45,166 bases of DNA from Robiginitalea sp. Its GTDB lineage: Bacteria > Bacteroidota > Bacteroidia > Flavobacteriales > Flavobacteriaceae. The notes under the pieces are model-generated. The model searched no databases. It was given only the letters and a program-made list of their open reading frames with translations, and had not been told where the DNA came from. Positions 7,843-14,922 of the stretch are shown piece by piece. A program made the translations under genes and the position numbers. The stretch covers positions 1 to 45,166 of the forward strand of contig JAHEJJ010000020.1 in NCBI GenBank assembly GCA_024638915.1. Reading direction: 5' to 3'. Position 1 is the stretch's first letter; each line of letters opens with the position of its first letter.

Positions 7843-8684
7843 TTTGATATGGTTTCTTCTATTTGATTAAATCTGTCGAGTTCCTTATTTAGCAATTGGG
7901 CTAACTCTGCCGCTTGCTTTCCAAACTTGGATTCAGGATAACTTTTGAGCAGCAGATCGTATGCTGTTTTAGCCTCATCCAAACGCTCTTTTTTCTTATT
8001 ATCTGTACTGTTCAGCGCCAGATTGGTGGCAGCTTTTAGTTTTAAAAAATAGGCTTCTTCCCTGAAAATAGAACCGGGATGGTCTGAGATAAAATTCTCA
8101 AGAGATGCAATCGCGGCTATGTTGTAATCTAAAATGTAAGAACCTCCCAGCTTTGTGAACTGTTTGGCAATCTCAAACTCCTTCTTTTCTTTTTTTATGG
8201 TGAGTTCTTTGGCCATTACATTAGCCTCTGCCAGAAATGTTGATTCGGGATAGGCATTGATAAAGTTTTGCAGTTTGATCAGGGCCTTATCTGTATCGGT
8301 CTGGTCTAAGGAATATCTTGGTGAGAGTAAATAATAACTCTTAGCCCCCAGGAAAGCTGCCTCAGAGGCCTTATCGCTTCTGGGATATGATTTTAGAAAA
8401 CGCTCGAATTGATACCCAGCAAAATTATAGTCCTTTATCTTAAAATAAGAATTTGCCAGAAAAAAGGACACCCGTTCCCCTTGAGGTTTGCCTACATAAG
8501 AAGGACCGATCTGTGTCAGCAGTTTATTAGCTCTCTTAAAATCCTTTTCTTCGTATAATTTTTCTGCGTAGGCATACTTCGCTTTTGTGTCTGTACTTTT
8601 AAGTGTTTTCTGGTATTCACTACATGAAAAGAGCAGTAGTAAGGGCACCAAAAAGAAAAAAGACCGATAGATTTTTAAAAGCAT
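7839..8684 (-). CDS. bamD: Outer membrane protein assembly factor BamD (lipoprotein)
   Basis: BamD is an essential lipoprotein of the BAM complex that inserts beta-barrel proteins into the outer membrane. The 281-residue precursor has a lipoprotein signal (core FFFLVPLLLLFSC, acylated cysteine C21). Behind it are tetratricopeptide-like helices, for example YAEKLYEEKDFKRANKLL and SFFLANSYFKIKDYNFAGYQ, with the usual F-L-x-x-Y-P-x-S phrase between repeats (FLKSYPRSDKASEA, FINAYPESTFLAEA). It is the first gene of a tight operon with rpoZ, coaBC and porD. A promoter candidate lies almost at the start codon (8689-8719), which suggests a very short leader. Confidence 0.92.
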   Translation of the reverse strand: MLLKIYRSFFFLVPLLLLFSCSEYQKTLKSTDTKAKYAYAEKLYEEKDFKRANKLLTQIGPSYVGKPQGERVSFFLANSYFKIKDYNFAGYQFERFLKSYPRSDKASEAAFLGAKSYYLLSPRYSLDQTDTDKALIKLQNFINAYPESTFLAEANVMAKELTIKKEKKEFEIAKQFTKLGGSYILDYNIAAIASLENFISDHPGSIFREEAYFLKLKAATNLALNSTDNKKKERLDEAKTAYDLLLKSYPESKFGKQAAELAQLLNKELDRFNQIEETISK

Positions 8685-8688
8685 TTTG

Positions 8689-8719
8689 CAAAATTAGGCA
8701 TTCTAAGTGTAATATGAAA
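8689..8719 (-). promoter_or_regulatory. Candidate bamD operon promoter (-7 and -33 boxes)
   Basis: On the minus strand, TAATTTTG (8696 to 8689) matches the TAnnTTTG -7 box exactly. TTTC at 8719-8716 lies 19 bases upstream, one mismatch from the -33 TTTG box at the consensus spacing. The -7 box ends only 4 bases before the bamD ATG, so transcription would start close to or at the start codon. Confidence 0.4.
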
Positions 8720-8801
8720 CTATTTCTCAACAACTAAAATAGTCTTTAAACCCTGCCTAACTCGCTATTTTGCATAGTTTTAACTCTAAGAGAAACACAA
8801 A

Positions 8802-9692
8802 TCAGACTGGCATTTTTAAGACCTGATCGACAAATTCACCTATTTTATTTTTTAGCGATGTACCGGCCTCTAACATTGGCAGACGTACCTTGGCAGAACA
8901 TAATTTTTGATATTCCAGCATTGCCTTTATACCGGTAGGGTTCCCTTCTTCGAAGATCAATTCCATTCCCGCTTTCATCTTGCGATGTAGCGAAATAGCC
9001 TGGTCGTTTTCCCCTTGCCTGCCAAGAGCAATCATTGAGGAGAATTGCGAAGGGAGTGCTTGTGCCAGGACCGAGATCACCCCATGACCTCCCGCCAGAA
9101 CCGTGGGAAGTGCGGTGATGTCGTCGCCAGAGATAACCAGAAAATTTTTGGGAACCAGATTTATCACCTTCTTAACCTGGTCTATGTCACCACTGGCTTC
9201 CTTGATGCCTATGATGTTAGGACATTCTTCGGCCAATCTCATTACTGTGGATGGAAGCATATTACTGGCAGTCCTTCCTGGCACATTATACAGGATCAAC
9301 GGTTTACTACTCGCCTCTGCCAATTGTTTAAAATGCATGTAAATCCCTTCCTGTGTAGGCTTATTGTAATATGGCGATACGGAGAGAATGGCCGCAAAGG
9401 GTTCCAGATCAGTAGAGCGCAACTCTTCTTCTAACTTAGAGGTATTATTACCGCCGATACCCAAAACAAGTGGAACCCTGCCCATATTGACTTCAATCAC
9501 AATCCGGGCAATCTCTTCTTTTTCCGCTGGATCCAGAGTAACAGATTCGCCCGTAGTACCCAGAACTACCAAATAATCAACACCACCCTCTATACAGTGA
9601 TTAACGACCTTGGCCAGCGCTGCTGAATCAACTTTAAGGTATTTGTCGAAAGGAGTGACAATGGCCACTCCGGTACCATATAGTTCTTTCAT
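8802..9692 (-). CDS. dapA: 4-hydroxy-tetrahydrodipicolinate synthase
   Basis: DapA condenses pyruvate with aspartate semialdehyde, the first committed step to diaminopimelate (peptidoglycan) and lysine. The 296-residue cytosolic TIM-barrel enzyme shows the GTTGES motif (residues 45-50), the catalytic tyrosine Y135 in LILYNVPGRT and the Schiff-base lysine K164 in IIGIKEASGD. The second half of the diaminopimelate pathway appears in this window as dapF. The gene lies 117 bases upstream of bamD on the same strand and probably forms a unit of its own. Confidence 0.96.
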   Translation of the reverse strand: MKELYGTGVAIVTPFDKYLKVDSAALAKVVNHCIEGGVDYLVVLGTTGESVTLDPAEKEEIARIVIEVNMGRVPLVLGIGGNNTSKLEEELRSTDLEPFAAILSVSPYYNKPTQEGIYMHFKQLAEASSKPLILYNVPGRTASNMLPSTVMRLAEECPNIIGIKEASGDIDQVKKVINLVPKNFLVISGDDITALPTVLAGGHGVISVLAQALPSQFSSMIALGRQGENDQAISLHRKMKAGMELIFEEGNPTGIKAMLEYQKLCSAKVRLPMLEAGTSLKNKIGEFVDQVLKMPV

Positions 9693-9789
9693 CCTATTAA
9701 ACTCTTTTTATATTCCGATCGGTTCCGGTCTCCCTGGGCAATGGCCTTTTAGTTAAATCAGCGCCTATGAGCCTTATTCCCCACCGCCG

Positions 9790-10329
9790 TTATTTGGCGA
9801 TTTCATTCATCACCTGAAGATACTTCTTCAATTCGTTTTTAAAGGTTTTATAGTCCTGTAAATCCGCTTCCAGAATAAGATCGTTAAACGAGCGGTCTAC
9901 TGCCGAAAATCCAACATTGATCCGAGCTTTGGTCTTGATGGTCATCAACTGCATCATCAGGTTATCCTGCGTATAATAATTGACCAGTAAGTCGTATTCA
10001 CGACTAAGAAATTCCAGCGCATAGCTGTTTTCGATATTACCGTTCCACCCTAAGTCTTTATCGGAAAAAACAGGGGTGGAATAAGGTGAGTTCTTATCGT
10101 AGTAACCCTTATAGCCTATGATCTTCACCGCGTTCGGGCGTAGTTGAAATTCCTCTACAAAGTCATAAAACGATTCGGCATGGTCAAAGGTGTCCAGATC
10201 CACAATAATGCCTACAGAAGTTATACCCTTGGGCCTTTCGATGACTTCAGGCGGACTGTTCAACTCTTCCTTTAAATATTTTAGGCCGGATTTATATTTA
10301 AACTTATCTTTGAGACCCTTGAGAAACAT
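9790..10329 (-). CDS. DUF6913 family protein, function unknown
   Basis: A 179-residue soluble protein without a signal peptide or membrane segment. I recognise it as the flavobacterial family now called DUF6913, normally found next to dapA. Visible features are a basic start (MFLKGLKDKFKYKSGLKYL), a hydrophobic strand with acids (VGIIVDLDTFDHAESFYDF) and the phrase YDLLVNYYTQDNLMMQLMT, which looks like a core beta-strand and helix of an alpha/beta domain. A few flavobacterial relatives have been linked by context to dapA and ligA, but no activity is known to me. It is divergent from the split nucleotidase genes, with an inverted repeat in the 66-base region between them. Confidence 0.65.
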   Translation of the reverse strand: MFLKGLKDKFKYKSGLKYLKEELNSPPEVIERPKGITSVGIIVDLDTFDHAESFYDFVEEFQLRPNAVKIIGYKGYYDKNSPYSTPVFSDKDLGWNGNIENSYALEFLSREYDLLVNYYTQDNLMMQLMTIKTKARINVGFSAVDRSFNDLILEADLQDYKTFKNELKKYLQVMNEIAK

Positions 10330-10336
10330 CCACAGC

Positions 10337-10354
10337 TACATTTCTACAAATGTA
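10337..10354. repeat. Perfect inverted repeat in a divergent promoter region
   Basis: TACATTT, a four-base spacer (CTAC) and AAATGTA form a perfect 7-base inverted repeat. It lies between the divergent DUF6913 gene and the nucleotidase genes. The right arm belongs to an exact minus-strand -7 box (TACATTTG, 10354-10347), so a protein bound here could control the minus-strand promoter and perhaps the plus-strand one. Confidence 0.35.
10347..10354 (-). promoter_or_regulatory. Candidate -7 promoter element of the DUF6913 gene
   Basis: The minus strand reads TACATTTG, an exact TAnnTTTG match, 17 bases upstream of the DUF6913 start codon. No -33 box at good spacing is evident. It overlaps the right arm of the inverted repeat at 10337-10354. 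Confidence 0.4.
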
Positions 10355-10395
10355 ACCAATCTGAGGGCAAATCCGATGCGAAGTTAAGAAGGAAG

Positions 10396-11172
10396 ATGTA
10401 TTTGTATATTAAACAATTTGTTTTATTTGTAACAATAATATTTTTTGCTTCTTGTCGAGAGCATCAATACGCCATTTCGGAAATCCATGGAAATCAGTTG
10501 CCGATCGCACCCTCCGAATCACCAACTACCAAGGACTCCATACAAAATTTCCTGGAACCGTATATAAAGCACGTAAACAATGTCCTAGACGAACCGTTAT
10601 GCTATGCTCCCTACGTCATCAGCAAGAATGATGGGAGATATAATAGCAGTGCCGGAAACCTTATGGCCGACATCATCATGATGCAGGCTAATCCTGTGTT
10701 TAAGTCACGAACCGATAATAATATAGATTTTGTGGTACTCAACCATGGTGGTATTCGCAGCATAATCTCTAAAGGAGGTGTAAGTTCAAGAACCGCTTAT
10801 GAAGTTATGCCTTTCGAGAATACCATCGTCGTGGTTGAGATGAGAGGCAGGGCCATACGGGATCTTGTCAGCCATCTTATTCGCTCTTCCCGGCCCCACC
10901 CGATTTCGGGAATACAGATCATTATCGATAATAAAAACCAATTATCGTCGGTGACCATACAGGGTCAGCCCTTTGATGAAAATAGGATTTATAATGTCGC
11001 CACCTCCAACTATTTATTTAATGGCGGAGATGATATGGGATTTTTTAAAGACAGATTGCAGCACTTTGAACTACAATATCTGATCCGTAATGCGATGATA
11101 GATTACTTTAAAAATATCGATACGCTCAAGGCCGGTGTTGATGATCGCTTTTTAAAATTGGATACCCCATGA
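10396..11172 (+). CDS. 5'-nucleotidase C-terminal-domain lipoprotein (half of a split UshA-like enzyme)
   Basis: A 258-residue protein equivalent to the C-terminal, substrate-specificity domain of UshA-type 5'-nucleotidases. A lipoprotein signal ends at FFASC (C20), so it is probably anchored in the envelope. Family marks are the NLMADIIM helix, the DFVVLNHGGIRS strand where the substrate base would be bound, the MPFENTIVVVEMRG phrase and the NYLFNGGDDMGFF loop near the end. The metallophosphatase half is encoded by the next gene, which overlaps by 4 bases. The domain order on the chromosome is therefore reversed compared with the single-chain enzyme. The two products presumably pair to hydrolyse nucleotides outside the inner membrane. 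Confidence 0.85.
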   Translation: MYLYIKQFVLFVTIIFFASCREHQYAISEIHGNQLPIAPSESPTTKDSIQNFLEPYIKHVNNVLDEPLCYAPYVISKNDGRYNSSAGNLMADIIMMQANPVFKSRTDNNIDFVVLNHGGIRSIISKGGVSSRTAYEVMPFENTIVVVEMRGRAIRDLVSHLIRSSRPHPISGIQIIIDNKNQLSSVTIQGQPFDENRIYNVATSNYLFNGGDDMGFFKDRLQHFELQYLIRNAMIDYFKNIDTLKAGVDDRFLKLDTP

Positions 11173-12083
11173 AAAGAAGAAGTTTTGTAAACAAGACTTT
11201 GGCGGCTTCGGCTTTGGCTGGCTTTGGAGGGCTCTCTTTGAAGAGCTGTTTGGTAAATAGTAAAAAACACATCACTATTTTACATACCAACGATGTTCAC
11301 AGTCATATAGAGGCTTTCTCAAGCGCTCATGCTTCATTTCCCAACATGGGAGGTGTGATAGCCAGGGCCGAATTGATCAGGCAAATACGATCGGAAAACC
11401 CAAATACCCTTTTGCTCGATGCAGGAGATATCTTCCAGGGTACCCCCTATTTTAATTTCTATGGTGGGGAACTGGAATTCAAACTGATGAGCAAACTCGG
11501 TTATGATGCCGCTACCATCGGCAATCACGATTTTGACAATGGGGTCGACGGACTTTTGGCACAACTACCCAATGCCGATTTTAAACTACTCTCGGCCAAC
11601 TACGATTTTATAAATACCGTGCTCGACGGCTTTGTAGAAACACATCAAATCTATATTGTAGATGATATTAGAATCGGGGTTTTTGGTCTGGGAATACAAC
11701 TCGCCGGATTAGTTCCAAAAGACCTCTACAAGGAAACCAGATATTTGAATCCTACCGAAATCGCACAAGATATGGGACGACGGTTGAAAGAAGATGAGGA
11801 TTGCGACCTGGTGATCTGCCTTTCGCATTTAGGCTTTGAATACACTTCCGATGAGCAGCGCGCCAGCGATGTGCAACTCTGTAGTGCTACGGACTATATC
11901 GATCTGATCATTGGCGGGCATACCCACACTTTCCTGGAAAAACCCATCATCAGGAAAAATCGAAGGGGCGAACGGGTACTGATCAATCAGGTGGGCTGTT
12001 ACGGGGTAAATCTGGGCCGGATAGATTTTTATTTTGATTCCGCAGCAGGACAAGACTCCGGGGGGATCAATATTGTGGTGTAA
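11169..12083 (+). CDS. Metallophosphatase, N-terminal half of split UshA-like 5'-nucleotidase, Tat-type signal
   Basis: A 304-residue calcineurin-like phosphoesterase. The start, MKRRSFVNKTLAAS, has a twin-arginine-like RR motif, followed by a hydrophobic stretch and SLKSC (C27), which suggests a Tat-exported lipoprotein. The dimetal site is complete: D42 and H44 in TNDVHSH, D84/D87 in LLLDAGDIFQG, the IGNHDFDNG motif (N119, H120), the CLSHLG histidine and the GGHTHT motif. It lacks the C-terminal nucleotidase domain, which is supplied by the upstream overlapping gene. The pair is therefore a two-subunit form of UshA. Substrate choice cannot be read from the sequence. Confidence 0.88.
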   Translation: MKRRSFVNKTLAASALAGFGGLSLKSCLVNSKKHITILHTNDVHSHIEAFSSAHASFPNMGGVIARAELIRQIRSENPNTLLLDAGDIFQGTPYFNFYGGELEFKLMSKLGYDAATIGNHDFDNGVDGLLAQLPNADFKLLSANYDFINTVLDGFVETHQIYIVDDIRIGVFGLGIQLAGLVPKDLYKETRYLNPTEIAQDMGRRLKEDEDCDLVICLSHLGFEYTSDEQRASDVQLCSATDYIDLIIGGHTHTFLEKPIIRKNRRGERVLINQVGCYGVNLGRIDFYFDSAAGQDSGGINIVV

Positions 12084-12143
12084 AAATGCCTCTGAAATTG
12101 CTTTTGAGAAGTCTGAAAATGGTTTCTGATTAAAAATTCAAAA

Positions 12144-12596
12144 ATGAGAATCAAAGGAAACGTGATCCAGGGACATGGTGTAGCCTCAGGCCAGGTTTTC
12201 GATCCACGATATCCGGAAGGTACATTGGCAAGGCAATTACCCTTTTTTAAGAAACATGGGCTCGACCTTGAAAAATATCATTTAGGGACTATCAACCTTG
12301 ATATCCACCCATATGGCTACAAAATTATAACACCTTTCAAATTTTTTAGAGAAGTTCACTGGTCTGAATACATCCCTGCAGAAAATTTTTACTTTTTCAG
12401 CCTTACCGCCAGCCGGAACTCCGAGATATATAAGGGACTCATATATATGCCAGACCCTGAAACAAAAGTAGAACACGAGCAGGGCAGCAGCACCCTCGAA
12501 CTCATCCTTCCCAAAATTGAGGCTCTCGATTATGGAGACAGCCTTTTCATTGAAGTACCGGCTACCCAGCTTGAATTTTACAATAATTTAGCATGA
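12144..12596 (+). CDS. Small protein resembling archaeal CTP-dependent riboflavin kinase (RibK/DUF120-like)
   Basis: A 150-residue cytosolic protein without an obvious bacterial name. Its layout follows the archaeal CTP-dependent riboflavin kinase RibK (Methanocaldococcus MJ0056). A glycine-rich start, IKGNVIQGHGVASGQ, matches the G-x-V-x-x-G-x-G segment. The LGTINLDI motif (T49, N51) matches the G-T-L-N-L motif whose Thr and Asn bind the metal-nucleotide. A central KGLIYMPDPETKVEH and a final STLELILPKIEALDYGDSLFIEV match the closing barrel strands and the L-x-x-G-D-x-v-x-I phrase. This comparison was made from memory, without an alignment. The activity is not established; it may be a non-riboflavin cradle-loop enzyme. 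It lies 60 bases after the metallophosphatase gene. Confidence 0.5.
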   Translation: MRIKGNVIQGHGVASGQVFDPRYPEGTLARQLPFFKKHGLDLEKYHLGTINLDIHPYGYKIITPFKFFREVHWSEYIPAENFYFFSLTASRNSEIYKGLIYMPDPETKVEHEQGSSTLELILPKIEALDYGDSLFIEVPATQLEFYNNLA

Positions 12597-12664
12597 TCCA
12601 CCTCATTCCTAATTCAATATACTTTAAATTAGAGCATTGTCTAACATCGATCTAAATTTAAAAT

Positions 12665-13678
12665 ATGAACAAAGTAAATGCCTACGCTGCGGCTGAGGCC
12701 GGAGCAAAACTGGAACCCTTCACCTACGAATTGGGGCCTATTGGAAGTGAGGAAGTAGATATAAAGGTGCACTATTGTGGAATATGTCATTCGGACCTGA
12801 GCATGGTTAATAATGAATGGGGTATGACAAATTATCCTTTTGTCCCAGGCCACGAGATTGTTGGAGAAGTAATAGCCGTAGGCCAGGAGGTAAAGTCTAT
12901 AGCTGTAGGTGACCTGGTAGGTCTGGGTTGGAATTCTGCTTCATGCATGCACTGCTCTAATTGCATGCAGGGAAGTCATCATCTCTGCGACAATCTCGAA
13001 TCGACTATCGTAGGACGTCATGGAGGATTTGCAGATAAGGTAAGGGCACATTGGTCCTGGGCGATTTTGCTTCCTTCAGAGCTCGATCTCCAAAAGGCCG
13101 GACCACTCTTTTGTGGTGGTATCACGGTCTTTAATCCTATTGTTCTGGCCGGAGTACAACCAACGGATAAGGTTGGGGTAATAGGGATTGGTGGTTTGGG
13201 GCATATGGCTTTGAAATTTCTAAACAAGTGGGGATGCGAGGTTGTCGCCTTCAGTTCCAATCCTGATAAAAAAGACGAAATACTCAAAATGGGGGCCACC
13301 AGGGTGATCAATTCAAGAGATCCAGACGATTTAAAAAGCATACAGGGAAGTCTGAATTTTATTCTCAATACGACCAATGTTACGCTCGACTGGGATTCTT
13401 ACCTCGGAGTTTTAGCACCTAAAGGACGCCTTCATAATGTAGGAGCAGTATTAGAGCCCATGGCTATACCTGCATTCTCTCTTATTATGGGCGAGAAGTC
13501 TGTAGCTGGAAGCCCACTGGGCAGTCCGGCCCTGACGGCAACTATGCTCGACTTTTGTGCGCGACATGATATTTACCCCATAGTGGAGGAATTCTCTTTA
13601 AAAGAAGTAAATAAGGCTCTGAAACATCTCGAGGAAGGTCGCGCACGGTATCGAATTGTACTAAAAGTATCCGATTAA
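12665..13678 (+). CDS. Zinc-dependent alcohol dehydrogenase, cinnamyl-alcohol/YahK type
   Basis: A 337-residue medium-chain dehydrogenase that should interconvert an aldehyde and alcohol with NADP(H) or NAD(H). The catalytic zinc ligands are C41 and H63-E64 (CGICHSD, GHEIVG). The structural zinc site has four cysteines, C94, C97, C100 and C108. The Rossmann motif is GIGGLGHMALKF, and SSNPDKKDEILKMGA follows, where the serine pair after the second beta-strand suggests NADP preference as in YahK. A free-standing gene, it follows the RibK-like gene after 68 bases. The natural substrate is unknown; detoxification of reactive aldehydes is a usual role for this group. Confidence 0.9.
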   Translation: MNKVNAYAAAEAGAKLEPFTYELGPIGSEEVDIKVHYCGICHSDLSMVNNEWGMTNYPFVPGHEIVGEVIAVGQEVKSIAVGDLVGLGWNSASCMHCSNCMQGSHHLCDNLESTIVGRHGGFADKVRAHWSWAILLPSELDLQKAGPLFCGGITVFNPIVLAGVQPTDKVGVIGIGGLGHMALKFLNKWGCEVVAFSSNPDKKDEILKMGATRVINSRDPDDLKSIQGSLNFILNTTNVTLDWDSYLGVLAPKGRLHNVGAVLEPMAIPAFSLIMGEKSVAGSPLGSPALTATMLDFCARHDIYPIVEEFSLKEVNKALKHLEEGRARYRIVLKVSD

Positions 13679-13746
13679 CCCGTATGATTTTGCAAGCAAG
13701 GTGATTTTGGTTATTTGTTATTAGTTTCACCAGAAATATTGACGCG

Positions 13747-14454
13747 ATGAAAATATTTCGCAAACTTCGGGCGAAATTTCTGAAGGAAGGCAACGTAAAA
13801 AGATATCTGCTGTACGCCATAGGAGAGGTACTACTGGTAATGATAGGAATTCTTCTGGCCTTGCAGGTGGATAGCTGGAATGACGACAGACTCAGGAGAA
13901 TCGAAGAAATAAATTACTACCATAATTTCAGGGAACAGCTGATAGATGATAGCACCAACATTTTTGGCAATAAGCGATATAACAGTCGTTACCTTAATCA
14001 ATTTAACTTCGCGATCAATATCATCGAAAGAGATGACCGATCTCTAATCGATTCCCTTGGAAAGATAATGTTCAATCTTACAGAGTATTCAGATTTTGAC
14101 CGTCAGGGAAATCTATATGAAACTCTGGTCACAGGCGGGGAAATCAAGATATTGCGCAACGAGGAAATCATCAATGCTATTCGGGAATTAGAGGGCCGTT
14201 ATATTTATATGAACCGGATGGAGAACATTCATTGGGATGTTATAATAAAGGATGTACTACCTGCCATCAGCACAAATCTCAAATTCGCCACTTTCGAAGT
14301 ACAGGAGCCTGAACAGGCATATTCCTATCAATTTCAAAATCTGATCCTCGGCTTAAAGACAATAATGCAGGAAAAAGATACGATATACCTTGAAACTAAT
14401 CAGAGAATCAAATCATTGATAGAGGTAATCGACAGGGAACTGGCAGAAAAATAG
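13747..14454 (+). CDS. DUF6090 family membrane protein, function unknown
   Basis: A 235-residue protein of the DUF6090 family, common and often multi-copy in marine flavobacteria. The family hallmark is clear: a basic start (MKIFRKLRAKFLKEGNVKRY), then one membrane helix with the invariant EVLLVMIGILLALQVDSWND (about residues 27-46). The remainder is a helical, extracytoplasmic domain. No catalytic motif is visible. It is expressed on its own, 68 bases after the alcohol dehydrogenase, with no terminator seen between them. Confidence 0.75.
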   Translation: MKIFRKLRAKFLKEGNVKRYLLYAIGEVLLVMIGILLALQVDSWNDDRLRRIEEINYYHNFREQLIDDSTNIFGNKRYNSRYLNQFNFAINIIERDDRSLIDSLGKIMFNLTEYSDFDRQGNLYETLVTGGEIKILRNEEIINAIRELEGRYIYMNRMENIHWDVIIKDVLPAISTNLKFATFEVQEPEQAYSYQFQNLILGLKTIMQEKDTIYLETNQRIKSLIEVIDRELAEK

Positions 14455-14492
14455 GAAAATGAATTTCCCTTGTTAAGAGTAACTAATTTGTC

Positions 14493-14795
14493 CTAGTTTT
14501 TTAACACGAATAGAACCATCTGCTCAAATTCTTCATCCAAAGTAGTAGTCGGGTAAGTACGTTCAGCCCTTTGATACCAGTAGCCGGCATTCCATTTATC
14601 ACCTTCTTTCCGATGTAAATAGGCATGAATCCAGCAGCCCAGGTCCGAGGGTATTTCCTGGGCAATATCGTGCGCAGTGTTCCAGTCTCCACGGGCATCC
14701 CACCACATAGCCTTCAGGCCTTCGGGCCACATTTCCGGTGGCTCTTCCTTTTGAAGCATTTTATGGAAATCATCATAGGACTTCGGGAGGCTCAT
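14493..14795 (-). CDS. Conserved small tryptophan-rich protein, function unknown
   Basis: A 100-residue soluble protein with eight or so tryptophans. Its core, DWNTAHDIAQE followed by GCWIHAYLHRKEGD and NAGYWYQRAER, is a pattern I have seen in uncharacterised proteins of many bacterial phyla, where the W-x-H-A-Y-L-H-R-x-E-G-D phrase is nearly invariant. The two paired helices resemble a TPR or Sel1-like repeat. I know no function. It stands alone on the minus strand, with an exact -7 box (14829-14836) upstream. The overlapping short frame at 14501-14698 is a shadow. Confidence 0.7.
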   Translation of the reverse strand: MSLPKSYDDFHKMLQKEEPPEMWPEGLKAMWWDARGDWNTAHDIAQEIPSDLGCWIHAYLHRKEGDKWNAGYWYQRAERTYPTTTLDEEFEQMVLFVLKN

Positions 14796-14828
14796 AATTA
14801 ATTGGATAAAAAATTATAGTCTTTCGGA

Positions 14829-14836
14829 CAAAATTA
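14829..14836 (-). promoter_or_regulatory. Candidate -7 promoter element of the small tryptophan-rich protein gene
   Basis: The minus strand reads TAATTTTG, an exact TAnnTTTG match, 33 bases upstream of the ATG at 14795. No -33 TTTG box is visible at normal spacing. Confidence 0.35.
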
Positions 14837-14922
14837 AAGAGGTTTCGTCCTTATTCACTCTTTCCTTATGTCTCAAAATTTTTAATTCGCGCTAATAAAT
14901 AACTAATCTTAAAATAAGAATT

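Noticed and set aside
9045-9434. 129-residue plus-strand frame
   Set aside because: It is antisense to dapA, whose catalytic motifs are intact; no initiation signal or domain supports it.
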